From Sipunculus nudus (lineage: Eukaryota; Annelida; Sipuncula; Golfingiida; Sipunculidae): a stretch of 64,000 bases of DNA. The translations under genes were made by a program, and so were the position numbers. The notes below the pieces were generated by a model. The model was not told the DNA's origin and searched no databases. It saw only the letters and a list, made by a program, of their open reading frames with translations. The stretch spans positions 92,480,330 to 92,544,329 of the forward strand of contig CM049307.1 of assembly GCA_026874595.1 (NCBI GenBank). Direction: 5' to 3'. Shown here one piece after another: positions 15,001-29,107 of this stretch (the stretch's first letter is position 1; each line of letters opens with the position of its first letter).

Positions 15001-17578
15001 AGGTAAGACTGCCGGCACTTTGACCATTAAGCCTAATGTACAAGTATGACTCCCGGCACATTGACCTTTAAGCCCAATGTACAAATAAGACTGCCGGCAC
15101 ATTGACCTTTAAGCCTAATGTACAAGTATGACTGCCGGCACATTGACCTTTAAGCCTTATGTACAAGTAAGACTGCCGGGACATTGACCTTAAGCCTAAT
15201 GTACAAGTAAGACTGCCGGTATTTTCTCCTTTAAGCGTGAAGTACAGGTAAGACTGCCGGCACATTGACCTTTAAGATGATGTACAAGTAAAACTGCCGG
15301 CACTTTCTCCTTTAAGCGTAAAGTACAGGTAAGACTGTCGGCACCTTGACCTTTAAGCCTAATGTACAAGTAAGACTGCCGGCATATTGGCCTTTAAGCC
15401 TAATGTACAAGTAAGACTGCCGGCACATTGACCTTTAAGCCTGATGTACAAGTAAGACTGCCGGCACATTGACCTTTAAGCCTTATGTGCAAGTAAGACT
15501 GCCGGCACATTGACCTTTAAGCCTAATGTACAAGTAAGACTGCCGGCACATTGACCTGTAAGCCTAATGTACAAGTAAGACTGTCGCACATTGACCTTTA
15601 AGCCTAATGTACAAGTAAGACTGCCGGCACATTGACCTTTAAGCCTAATGTGCAAGTAAGACTACCGGCACATTGAACTTAAAGCCTAATGTACAAGTAA
15701 GACTGCCTGCACATTGACCTTTAAGCCTAATGTACAAATTAAACTGTCGCACATTGACCTTTAAGCGTGATGTACAAGTAAGACTGCCGGCACATTGACC
15801 TTTAAGCCTAATGTACAAGTTAGACTGCCGGCACATTAAACCTTATGGGTGATGTACATGTTAGACTGCCGGCACATTGACCTTTAAGATAATATACAAG
15901 TAAGACTGCCGGTACTTTCTCCTTAAAGTGTGAAGTACAGGTAAGACTGCCGGCACATTGACCCTTAAGCCTAATGTACAAGTAAGACTGCCGGCACATT
16001 GGCCTTAAAGCCTAATGTACTAGTAAGACTGCCGGCACAATGACCTTTAAGCCTAATGTACAAGTTTGACTGTCGCAAATTGACCTTTAAGCCTATTGTA
16101 CAAATAAGACTGCCGGCACATTGACCTTTAAACCTAATGTACAAGTTAGACTGTCGCACATTGACCTTTAAGCCTAATGAACAAGTAAGACTGCCGGAAC
16201 ATTGACCTTTAAACCTAATGTACAAGTTAGACTGTCGCACATTGACCTTAAAGCCTAATGTACAAGTAAGACTGCCGGCACATTGATCTTTAAGCCTAAT
16301 GTACAAGTAAGAATGTCGCACATTGACCTTTAAACCTAATGTACAAGTAAGACTGCCGGCACATTATCCTTTAAGGGTGATGTACATGTTAGACTGCCGG
16401 CACATTGACCTTTAAGATAATGTACAAGTAAGACTGCCGGCACTTTCTCCCTCAAGCGTAAAGTACAGGTAAGACTGCCGGCAACTTGACCATTAAGCCT
16501 GATGTACAAGTAAGACTGCCGGCAAATTGACCTATAAGCCTAATGTGCAAGTAAGACTGCCGGCACATTGACCTTTAAGCCTAATGTACAAGTAAGACTG
16601 CCGGCACATTGACCTTTAAGCCTAATGTGCAAGTAAGACTGCTGGCACATTGACCTTTGAGCCTAATAAACAAGTAAGACTGCCGGCACATTGACCTGTA
16701 AGCCTAATGTACAAGTAAGACTGTCGCATATTGACCTTTAAGCCTAATATACAAGTAAGACTGCCGGCACACTGACCTTTAAGCCTAATGGACAAGTAAG
16801 ACTGTCGCACATTGATCTTTAAGCCTAATGTACAAGTAAGAGTGCCGGCACATTGACCTTTAAGCCTAATGTACAAGTAAGACTACCGGCACATTGACCT
16901 TTAAGCCTAATGTACAAGTAAGACTGCCTGCACATTGACCTTTAAGCCTAATGTACAAGTTAAACTATCGCACATTGAACTTTAACGTGATGTACAAATA
17001 AGACTGCCGGCACATTGACCTTTAAGCCTAATGTACAAGTTAGACTGTCGGCACATTGACCTTCTAGCTTAATGTACAAGTAAGACTACCGGCACATTCA
17101 CCTTTATGCGTGATGTACAAGTAAGACTGCCGGCACATTATCCTTTAAGGGTGATGTACATGTTAGACTACCGGCACATTGACCTTTAAGATAATGTACA
17201 AGTAAGACTGCCGGCACTTTCTCCTTTAGGCGTAAAGTACATGTAAGACTGCCGGCACCTTGACCATTAAGCCTAATGTACAAGTATGACTGCCGGCACA
17301 TTGACCTTTAAGCCCAATGTACAAGTAAGATTGCCGGCACATTGACCTTACGCCTAATGTACAAGTAAGACTGGCGGCACCTTAACCCTTAAGGGTGATG
17401 TACATGTTAGACTGCCGGCACATTGACCTTTAAGATTATATACAAGTAAGACTGCCGGTACTTTCTCCTTTAAGCGTAAAGTACAGGTTAGACTGCCGGC
17501 ACCTTGACCATAAAGCCTAATGTACAAGTATGACTCCCGGCACATTGACCTTTAAGCCCAATGTACAAATAAGACTGC
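6050..17578 (+). repeat. 11,529-bp satellite super-repeat, copy A
   Basis: Every landmark in this segment recurs 11,529 bp downstream. Between the copies I noticed only three base differences: 8,616 T versus 20,145 G, 10,826 T versus 22,355 A, and 12,569 A versus 24,098 G. Inside the copy is an older duplication in which about 10,637-12,548 matches about 14,590-16,501 at a 3,953-bp offset with a handful of substitutions. Adjacent monomers differ far more than the two super-copies do, so the unit was duplicated as one block. Confidence 0.9.
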
Positions 17579-20500
17579 CGGCACATTGACCTTTAAGCCT
17601 AAGGTGCAAGTAAGACTGCCGGCACATTGACCTATAAGCCTAATGTACAAGTAAGACTGCCGGCATATTGACCTTTAAGCCTAATGTGCAAGTAAGACTG
17701 CCGGCACATTGACCTTTAAGCCTAAGGTGCAAGTAAGACTGCCGGCACATTGACCTTTGAGCCTAATAAACAAGTAAGACTGCCGGCACATTGACCTGTA
17801 AGCCTAATGTACAAGTAAGACTGTCGCATATTGACCTTTAAGCCTAATATACAAGTAAGACTGCCGGCACACTGACCTTTAAGCCTAATGTACAAGTAAG
17901 ACTGCCGGCACATTGACCTTTAAGCCTAAGGTGCAAGTAAGACTGCCGGCACATTGACCTTTGAGCCTAATAAACAAGTAAGACTGCCGGCACATTGACC
18001 TGTAAGCCTAATGTACAAGTAAGACTGTCGCATATTGACCTTTAAGCCTAATATACAAGTAAGACTGCCGGCACACTGACCTTTAAGCCTAAGGTGCAAG
18101 TAAGACTGCCGGCACATTGACCTATAAGCCTAAGGTGCAAGTAAGACTGCCGGCACACTGACCTTTAAGCCTAATGTACAAGTAAGACTGCCGGCACACT
18201 GACCTTTAAGCCTAATGTACAAGTAAGACTGCCTGCACATTGACCTATAAGCCTAAGGTGCAAGTAAGACTGCCGGCACATTGACCTTTAAGCCTAATGT
18301 ACAAGTAAGACTGCCGGCACATTGACCTTTAAGCCTAATGTGCAAGTAAGACTGCTGGCACATTGACCTTTGAGCCTAATAAACAAGTAAGACTGCCGGC
18401 ACATTGACCTGTAAGCCTAATGTACAAGTAAGACTGTCGCATATTGACCTTTAAGCCTAATATACAAGTAAGACTGCCGGCACACTGACCTTTAAGCCTA
18501 ATGGACAAGTAAGACTGTCGCACATTGATCTTTAAGCCTAATGTACAAGTAAGAGTGCCGGCACATTGACCTTTAAGCCTAATGTACAAGTAAGACTACC
18601 GGCACATTGACCTTTAAGCCTAATGTACAAGTAAGACTGCCTGCACATTGACCTTTAAGCCTAATGTACAAGTTAAACTATCGCACATTGAACTTTAACG
18701 TGATGTACAAGTAAGACTGCCGGCACATTGACCTTTAAGCCTAATGTACAAGTTAGACTGTCGGCACATTGACCTTCTAGATTAATGTACAAGTAAGACT
18801 ACCGGCACATTCACCTTTATGCGTGATGTACAAGTAAGACTGCCGGCACATTATCCTTTATGCGTGATGTACATGTTAGACTACCGGCACATTGACCTTT
18901 AAGATAATGTACAAGTAAGACTGCCGGCACTTTCTCCTTTAGGCGTAAAGTACATGTAAGACTGCCGGCACCTTGACCATTAAGCCTAATGTACAAGTAT
19001 GACTGCCGGCACATTGACCTTTAAGCCCAATGTACAAGTAAGATTGCCGGCACATTGACCTTACGCCTAATGTACAAGTATGACTGCCGGCACCTTGACC
19101 ATTAAGCCTAATGTACAAGTAAGACTGCCGGCACATTGATCTTTAAGCCTAATGTACAAGTAAGACTGTCGCACATTGACCTTTAAACCTAATGTACAAG
19201 TAAGACTGCCGGCACATTGACCTTTAAGATAATGTACAAGTAAGACTGCCGGCACTTTCTCCCTCAAGCGTAAAGTACAGGTAAGACTGCCGGCACCTTG
19301 ACCATTAAGCCTAATGTTCAAGTATGACTCCCGGCACCTTGACCTTTAATCATGATGTACAAGTAAGACTGCCGGCACATTGGCCTTTAAGCCTAATGTA
19401 CAAGTAAGACTGCCGGCACATTGACCTTTAAGCCTGATGTACAAGTAAGACTGCCGGCAATTTGACCATTAAGCCTAATGTGCAAGTAAGACTGTCGCAC
19501 ATTGACCTTTAAGCCTAATGTACAAGTAACTCTGCCGGCACATTGACCTTTGAGCCTAATGTACATGTAAGACTGCTGGCACATTGAACTTTGAGCCTAA
19601 TAAACAAGTAAGACTGTCCCACATTGACCTTTAAGCCTAATGTACAAGTAAGACTGCCGGCACATTGACCATTAAGCCTACGGCACAAGTAAGACTGCCG
19701 GCACATTGACCTTTAAGCCTAAGGCACAAGTAAGACTGACGGCACCTTGACCTTTAAGCCTGATGTACAAGTAAGACTGCCGGCACATTGACCTATAAGC
19801 CTAAGGTGCAAGTAAGACTGCCGGCACACTGACCTTTAAGCCTAATGGACAAGTAAGACTGCCGGCACATTGACCTTTAAGCCTAAGGCACAAGTAAGAC
19901 TGACGGCACCTTGACCTTTAAGCCTGATGTACAAGTAAGACTGCCGGACATTGACCTTTAAGCCTAATGTGCAAGTTAAACTATCGCACATTGACCTTTA
20001 AGCCTAATGTACAAGTAAGACTGTCGCACATTGACCTTTAAGCCTAATGTGCAAGTAAGACTGCCGGCACATTGACCTATAAGCCTAAGGTGCAAGTAAG
20101 ACTGCCGGCACATTGACCTATAAGCCTAATGTACAAGTAAGACTGCCGGCACATTGACCTTTAAGCCTAATGTACAAGTAAGACTGCCGGCACATTGACC
20201 TTTAAGCCTAATGTGCAAGTAAGACTGCTGGCACATTGACCTTTGAGCCTAATAAACAAGTAAGACTGCCGGCACATTGACCTGTAAGCCTAATGTACAA
20301 GTAAGACTGTCGCATATTGACCTTTAAGCCTAATATACAAGTAAGACTGCCGGCACACTGACCTTTAAGCCTAATGGACAAGTAAGACTGTCGCACATTG
20401 ATCTTTAAGCCTAATGTACAAGTAAGAGTGCCGGCACATTGACCTTTAAGCCTAATGTACAAGTAAGACTACCGGCACATTGACCTTTAAGCCTAATGTA

Positions 20501-23500
20501 CAAGTAAGACTGCCTGCACATTGACCTTTAAGCCTAATGTACAAGTTAAACTATCGCACATTGAACTTTAACGTGATGTACAAGTAAGACTGCCGGCACA
20601 TTGACCTTTAAGCCTAATGTACAAGTTAGACTGTCGGCACATTGACCTTCTAGCTTAATGTACAAGTAAGACTACCGGCACATTCACCTTTATGCGTGAT
20701 GTACAAGTAAGACTGCCGGCACATTATCCTTTAAGGGTGATGTACATGTAAGACTACCGGCACATTGACCTTTAAGATAATGTACAAGTAAGACTGCCGG
20801 CACTTTCTCCTTTAGGCGTAAAGTACATGTAAGACTGCCGGCACCTTGACCATTAAGCCTAATGTACAAGTATGACTGTCGCACATTGACCTTTAAGCCT
20901 AATGTACAAGTAAGACTGCCGGCACATTGACCTATAAGCCTAAGGTGCAAGTAAGACTGCCGGCACATTAACCCTTAAGGGTGATGTACATGTTAGACTG
21001 CCGGCACATTGACCTTTAAGATAATATACAAGTAAGACTGCCGGTACTTTCTCCTTTAAGCGTAAAGTACAGGTAAGACTGCCGGCACCTTGACCATTAA
21101 GCCTAATGTACAAGTATGACTCCCGGCACATTGACCTTTAAGCCCAATGTACAAATAAGACTGCCGGCACATTGACCTTTAAGCCTGATGTACAAGTAAG
21201 ACTGCCGGCAATTTGACCATTAAGCCTAATGTGCAAGTAAGACTGTCGCACATTGACCTTTAAGCCTAATGTACAAGTAACTCTGCCGGCACATTGACCT
21301 TTGAGCCTAATGTACAAGTAAGACTGCTGGCACATTGAACTTTGAGCCTAATAAACAAGTAAGAATGTCCCACATTGACCTTTAAGCCTAATGTACAAGT
21401 AAGACTGCCGGCACATTGACCATTAAGCCTAAGGCACAAGTAAGACTGCCGGCACATTGACCTTTAAGCCTAAGGCACAAGTAAGACTGACGGCACCTTG
21501 ACCTTTAAGCCTAATGTACAAGTAAGACTGCCTGCACATTGACCTTTAAGCCTAATGTACAAGTTAAACTATCGCACATTGAACTTTAACGTGATGTACA
21601 AGTAAGACTGCCGGCACATTGACCTTTAAGCCTAATGTACAAGTTAGACTGTCGGCACATTGACCTTCTAGCTTAATGTACAAGTAAGACTACCGGCACA
21701 TTCACCTTTATGCGTGATGTACAAGTAAGACTGCTTGCACATTGACCTTTAAACCTAATGTACAAGTAAGACTGCCGGCACATTGACCTTTAAGCCTAAT
21801 GTGCAAGTAAGACTGCTGGCACATTGACCTTTGAGCCTAATAAACAAGTAAGACTGCCGGCACATTGACCTGTAAGCCTAATGTACAAGTAAGACTGTCG
21901 CATATTGACCTTTAAGCCTAATATACAAGTAAGACTGCCGGCACACAGACCTTTAAGCCTAATGGACAAGTAAGACTGTCGCACATTGATCTTTAAGCCT
22001 AATGTACAAGTAAGACTGCCTGCACATTGACCTTTAAGCCTAATGTACAAGTTAAAATATCGCACATTGAACTTTAACGTGATGTACAAGTAAGACTGCC
22101 GGCACATTGACCTTTAAGCCTAATGTACAAGTTAGACTGTCGGCACATTGACCTTCTAGCTTAATGTACAAGTAAGACTACCGGCACATTCACCTTTATG
22201 CGTGATGTACAAGTAAGACTGCCGGCACATTATCCTTTAAGGGTGATGTACATGTTAGACTACCGGCACAGTGACCTTTAAGATAATGTACAAGTAAGAC
22301 TGCCGGCACTTTCTCCTTTAGGCGTAAAGTACATGTAAGACTGCCGACACCTTGACCATTAAGCCTAATGTACAAGTATGACTGCCGGCACATTAACCTT
22401 TAAGCCCAATGTACAAGTAAGATTGCCGGCACATTGACCTTACGCCTAATGTCCAAGTAAGACTGCCGGCACATTAACCCTTAAGGGTGATGTACATGTT
22501 AGACTGCCGGCACATTGACCTTTAAGATAATATACAAGTAAGACTGCCGGTATTTTCTCCTTTAAGCGTAAAGTACAGGTAAGACTGCCGGCACTTTGAC
22601 CATTAAGCCTAATGTACAAGTATGACTCCCGGCACATTGACCTTTAAGCCCAATGTACAAATAAGACTGCCGGCACATTGACCTTTAAGCCTAATGTACA
22701 AGTATGACTGCCGGCACATTGACCTTTAAGCCTTATGTACAAGTAAGACTGCCGGGACATTGACCTTAAGCCTAATGTACAAGTAAGACTGCCGGTATTT
22801 TCTCCTTTAAGCGTGAAGTACAGGTAAGACTGCCGGCACATTGACCTTTAAGATGATGTACAAGTAAAACTGCCGGCACTTTCTCCTTTAAGCGTAAAGT
22901 ACAGGTAAGACTGTCGGCACCTTGACCTTTAAGCCTAATGTACAAGTAAGACTGCCGGCATATTGGCCTTTAAGCCTAATGTACAAGTAAGACTGCCGGC
23001 ACATTGACCTTTAAGCCTGATGTACAAGTAAGACTGCCGGCACATTGACCTTTAAGCCTTATGTGCAAGTAAGACTGCCGGCACATTGACCTTTAAGCCT
23101 AATGTACAAGTAAGACTGCCGGCACATTGACCTGTAAGCCTAATGTACAAGTAAGACTGTCGCACATTGACCTTTAAGCCTAATGTACAAGTAAGACTGC
23201 CGGCACATTGACCTTTAAGCCTAATGTGCAAGTAAGACTACCGGCACATTGAACTTAAAGCCTAATGTACAAGTAAGACTGCCTGCACATTGACCTTTAA
23301 GCCTAATGTACAAGTTAAACTGTCGCACATTGACCTTTAAGCGTGATGTACAAGTAAGACTGCCGGCACATTGACCTTTAAGCCTAATGTACAAGTTAGA
23401 CTGCCGGCACATTAAACCTTATGGGTGATGTACATGTTAGACTGCCGGCACATTGACCTTTAAGATAATATAAAAGTAAGACTGCCGGTACTTTCTCCTT

Positions 23501-26500
23501 AAAGTGTGAAGTACAGGTAAGACTGCCGGCACATTGACCCTTAAGCCTAATGTACAAGTAAGACTGCCGGCACATTGGCCTTAAAGCCTAATGTACTAGT
23601 AAGACTGCCGGCACAATGACCTTTAAGCCTAATGTACAAGTTTGACTGTCGCAAATTGACCTTTAAGCCTATTGTACAAATAAGACTGCCGGCACATTGA
23701 CCTTTAAACCTAATGTACAAGTTAGACTGTCGCACATTGACCTTTAAGCCTAATGAACAAGTAAGACTGCCGGAACATTGACCTTTAAACCTAATGTACA
23801 AGTTAGACTGTCGCACATTGACCTTAAAGCCTAATGTACAAGTAAGACTGCCGGCACATTGATCTTTAAGCCTAATGTACAAGTAAGAATGTCGCACATT
23901 GACCTTTAAACCTAATGTACAAGTAAGACTGCCGGCACATTATCCTTTAAGGGTGATGTACATGTTAGACTGCCGGCACATTGACCTTTAAGATAATGTA
24001 CAAGTAAGACTGCCGGCACTTTCTCCCTCAAGCGTAAAGTACAGGTAAGACTGCCGGCAACTTGACCATTAAGCCTAATGTACAAGTAAGACTGCCAGCA
24101 CATTGACCTTTAAGCCTAAGGCAAAAGTAAGACTGCCGGCACCTTGACCTTTAAGCCTAATGTACAAGTAAGACTGCCGGCACATTGGCCTTTAAGCCTA
24201 ATCTACAAGTAAGACTGCCGGCAAATTAACCTTTAAGCCTGATGTACAAGTAAGACTGCCGGCAAATTGACCTATAAGCCTAATGTGCAAGTAAGACTGC
24301 CGGCACATTGACCTTTAAGCCTAATGTACAAGTAAGACTGCCGGCACATTGACCTTTAAGCCTAATGTGCAAGTAAGACTGCTGGCACATTGACCTTTGA
24401 GCCTAATAAACAAGTAAGACTGCCGGCACATTGACCTGTAAGCCTAATGTACAAGTAAGACTGTCGCATATTGACCTTTAAGCCTAATATACAAGTAAGA
24501 CTGCCGGCACACTGACCTTTAAGCCTAATGGACAAGTAAGACTGTCGCACATTGATCTTTAAGCCTAATGTACAAGTAAGACTGCCGGCACATTGACCTT
24601 TAAGCCTAATGTACAAGTAAGACTACCGGCACATTGACCTTTAAGCCTAATGTACAAGTAAGACTGCCTGCACATTGACCTTTAAGCCTAATGTACAAGT
24701 TAAACTCTCGCACATTGAACTTTAACGTGATGTACAAATAAGACTGCCGGCACATTGACCTTTAAGCCTAATGTACAAGTTAGACTGTCGGCACATTGAC
24801 CTTCTAGCTTAATGTACAAGTTAGACTGTCGGCACATTGACCTTCTAGCTTAATGTACAAGTAAGACTACCGGCACATTCACCTTTATGCGTGATGTACA
24901 AGTAAGACTGCCGGCACATTATCCTTTAAGGGTGATGTACATGTTAGACTACCGGCACAGTGACCTTTAAGATAATGTACAAGTAAGACTGCCGGCACTT
25001 TCTCCTTTAGGCGTAAAGTACATGTAAGACTGCCGGCACCTTGACCATTAAGCCTAATGTACAAGTATGACTGCCGGCACATTAACCTTTAAGCCCAATG
25101 TACAAGTAAGATTGCCGGCACATTGACCTTACGCCTAATGTACAAGTAAGACTGCCGGCACATTAACCCTTAAGGGTGATGTACATGTTAGACTGCCGGC
25201 ACATTGACCTTTAAGATAATATACAAGTAAGACTGCCGGTACTTTCTCCTTTAAGCGTAAAGTACAGGTAAGACTGCCGGCACTTTGACCATTAAGCCTA
25301 ATGTACAAGTATGACTCCCGGCACATTGACCTTTAAGCCCAATGTACAAATAAGACTGCCGGCAAATTAACCTTTAAGCCTGATGTACAAGTAAGACTGC
25401 CGGCAAATTGACCTATAAGCCTAATGTGCAAGTAAGACTGCCGGCACATTGACCTTTAAGCCTAATGTACAAGTAAGACTGCCGGCACATTGACCTTTAA
25501 GCCTAATGTGCAAGTAAGACTGCTGGCACATTGACCTTTGAGCCTAATAAACAAGTAAGACTGCCGGCACATTGACCTGTAAGCCTAATGTACAAGTAAG
25601 ACTGTCGCATATTGACCTTTAAGCCTAATATACAAGTAAGACTGCCGGCACACTGACCTTTAAGCCTAATGGACAAGTAAGACTGTCGCACATTGATCTT
25701 TAAGCCTAATGTACAAGTAAGACTGCCGGCACATTGACCTTTAAGCCTAATGTACAAGTAAGACTACCGGCACATTGACCTTTAAGCCTAATGTACAAGT
25801 AAGACTGCCTGCACATTGACCTTTAAGCCTAATGTACAAGTTAAACTCTCGCACATTGAACTTTAACGTGATGTACAAATAAGACTGCCGGCACATTGAC
25901 CTTTAAGCCTAATGTACAAGTTAGACTGTCGGCACATTGACCTTCTAGCTTAATGTACAAGTTAGACTGTCGGCACATTGACCTTTAAGCCTAATGTACA
26001 AGTAAGACTGCCGGCACATTGGCCTTTAAGCCAAATGTACAAGTAAGACTGCCGGCACATTGACCTTTAAGCCTGATGTACAAGTAAGACTGCCGGCACA
26101 TTGACCTTTAAGCCTAATGTACAAGTAAGACTACCGGCACATTCACCTTTATGCGTGATGTACAAGTAAGACTGCCGGCACATTATCCTTTAAGGGTGAT
26201 GTACATGTTAGACTACCGGCACAGTGACCTTTAAGATAATGTACAAGTAAGACTGCCGGCACTTTCTCCTTTAGGCGTAAAGTACATGTAAGACTGCCGG
26301 CACCTTGACCATTAAGCCTAATGTACAAGTATGACTGCCGGCACATTAACCTTTAAGCCCAATGTACAAGTAAGATTGCCGGCACATTGACCTTACGCCT
26401 AATGTACAAGTAAGACTGCCGGCACATTAACCCTTAAGGGTGATGTACATGTTAGACTGCCGGCACATTGACCTTTAAGATAATATACAAGTAAGACTGC

Positions 26501-29107
26501 CGGTACTTTCTCCTTTAAGCGTAAAGTACAGGTAAGACTGCCGGCACTTTGACCATTAAGCCTAATGTACAAGTATGACTCCCGGCACATTGACCTTTAA
26601 GCCCAATGTACAAATAAGACTGCCGGCACATTGACCTTTAAGCCTAATGTACAAGTATGACTGCCGGCACATTGACCTTTAAGCCTTATGTACAAGTAAG
26701 ACTGCCGGGACATTGACCTTAAGCCTAATGTACAAGTAAGACTGCCGGTATTTTCTCCTTTAAGCGTGAAGTACAGGTAAGACTGCCGGCACATTGACCT
26801 TTAAGATGATGTACAAGTAAAACTGCCGGCACTTTCTCCTTTAAGCGTAAAGTACAGGTAAGACTGTCGGCACCTTGACCTTTAAGCCTAATGTACAAGT
26901 AAGACTGCCGGCATATTGGCCTTTAAGCCTAATGTACAAGTAAGACTGCCGGCACATTGACCTTTAAGCCTGATGTACAAGTAAGACTGCCGGCACATTG
27001 ACCTTTAAGCCTTATGTGCAAGTAAGACTGCCGGCACATTGACCTTTAAGCCTAATGTACAAGTAAGACTGCCGGCACATTGACCTGTAAGCCTAATGTA
27101 CAAGTAAGACTGTCGCACATTGACCTTTAAGCCTAATGTACAAGTAAGACTGCCGGCACATTGACCTTTAAGCCTAATGTGCAAGTAAGACTACCGGCAC
27201 ATTGAACTTAAAGCCTAATGTACAAGTAAGACTGCCTGCACATTGACCTTTAAGCCTAATGTACAAATTAAACTGTCGCACATTGACCTTTAAGCGTGAT
27301 GTACAAGTAAGACTGCCGGCACATTGACCTTTAAGCCTAATGTACAAGTTAGACTGCCGGCACATTAAACCTTATGGGTGATGTACATGTTAGACTGCCG
27401 GCACATTGACCTTTAAGATAATATACAAGTAAGACTGCCGGTACTTTCTCCTTAAAGTGTGAAGTACAGGTAAGACTGCCGGCACATTGACCCTTAAGCC
27501 TAATGTACAAGTAAGACTGCCGGCACATTGGCCTTAAAGCCTAATGTACTAGTAAGACTGCCGGCACAATGACCTTTAAGCCTAATGTACAAGTTTGACT
27601 GTCGCAAATTGACCTTTAAGCCTATTGTACAAATAAGACTGCCGGCACATTGACCTTTAAACCTAATGTACAAGTTAGACTGTCGCACATTGACCTTTAA
27701 GCCTAATGAACAAGTAAGACTGCCGGAACATTGACCTTTAAACCTAATGTACAAGTTAGACTGTCGCACATTGACCTTAAAGCCTAATGTACAAGTAAGA
27801 CTGCCGGCACATTGATCTTTAAGCCTAATGTACAAGTAAGAATGTCGCACATTGACCTTTAAACCTAATGTACAAGTAAGACTGCCGGCACATTATCCTT
27901 TAAGGGTGATGTACATGTTAGACTGCCGGCACATTGACCTTTAAGATAATGTACAAGTAAGACTGCCGGCACTTTCTCCCTCAAGCGTAAAGTACAGGTA
28001 AGACTGCCGGCAACTTGACCATTAAGCCTGATGTACAAGTAAGACTGCCGGCAAATTGACCTATAAGCCTAATGTGCAAGTAAGACTGCCGGCACATTGA
28101 CCTTTAAGCCTAATGTACAAGTAAGACTGCCGGCACATTGACCTTTAAGCCTAATGTGCAAGTAAGACTGCTGGCACATTGACCTTTGAGCCTAATAAAC
28201 AAGTAAGACTGCCGGCACATTGACCTGTAAGCCTAATGTACAAGTAAGACTGTCGCATATTGACCTTTAAGCCTAATATACAAGTAAGACTGCCGGCACA
28301 CTGACCTTTAAGCCTAATGGACAAGTAAGACTGTCGCACATTGATCTTTAAGCCTAATGTACAAGTAAGAGTGCCGGCACATTGACCTTTAAGCCTAATG
28401 TACAAGTAAGACTACCGGCACATTGACCTTTAAGCCTAATGTACAAGTAAGACTGCCTGCACATTGACCTTTAAGCCTAATGTACAAGTTAAACTATCGC
28501 ACATTGAACTTTAACGTGATGTACAAATAAGACTGCCGGCACATTGACCTTTAAGCCTAATGTACAAGTTAGACTGTCGGCACATTGACCTTCTAGCTTA
28601 ATGTACAAGTAAGACTACCGGCACATTCACCTTTATGCGTGATGTACAAGTAAGACTGCCGGCACATTATCCTTTAAGGGTGATGTACATGTTAGACTAC
28701 CGGCACATTGACCTTTAAGATAATGTACAAGTAAGACTGCCGGCACTTTCTCCTTTAGGCGTAAAGTACATGTAAGACTGCCGGCACCTTGACCATTAAG
28801 CCTAATGTACAAGTATGACTGCCGGCACATTGACCTTTAAGCCCAATGTACAAGTAAGATTGCCGGCACATTGACCTTACGCCTAATGTACAAGTAAGAC
28901 TGGCGGCACCTTAACCCTTAAGGGTGATGTACATGTTAGACTGCCGGCACATTGACCTTTAAGATTATATACAAGTAAGACTGCCGGTACTTTCTCCTTT
29001 AAGCGTAAAGTACAGGTTAGACTGCCGGCACCTTGACCATAAAGCCTAATGTACAAGTATGACTCCCGGCACATTGACCTTTAAGCCCAATGTACAAATA
29101 AGACTGC
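17579..29107 (+). repeat. 11,529-bp satellite super-repeat, copy B
   Basis: This is the second, directly adjacent copy of the preceding segment. Identity begins near 17,579, where a GCCCAATGTACAAATAAG monomer abuts an AAGGTGCAAG monomer. It ends near 29,107, where the same GCCCAATG monomer is followed by a different neighbour. That is the arrangement expected from one unequal exchange or tandem duplication. The internal 3,953-bp-offset duplication is also present (about 22,166-24,077 versus 26,119-28,030). Confidence 0.9.
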
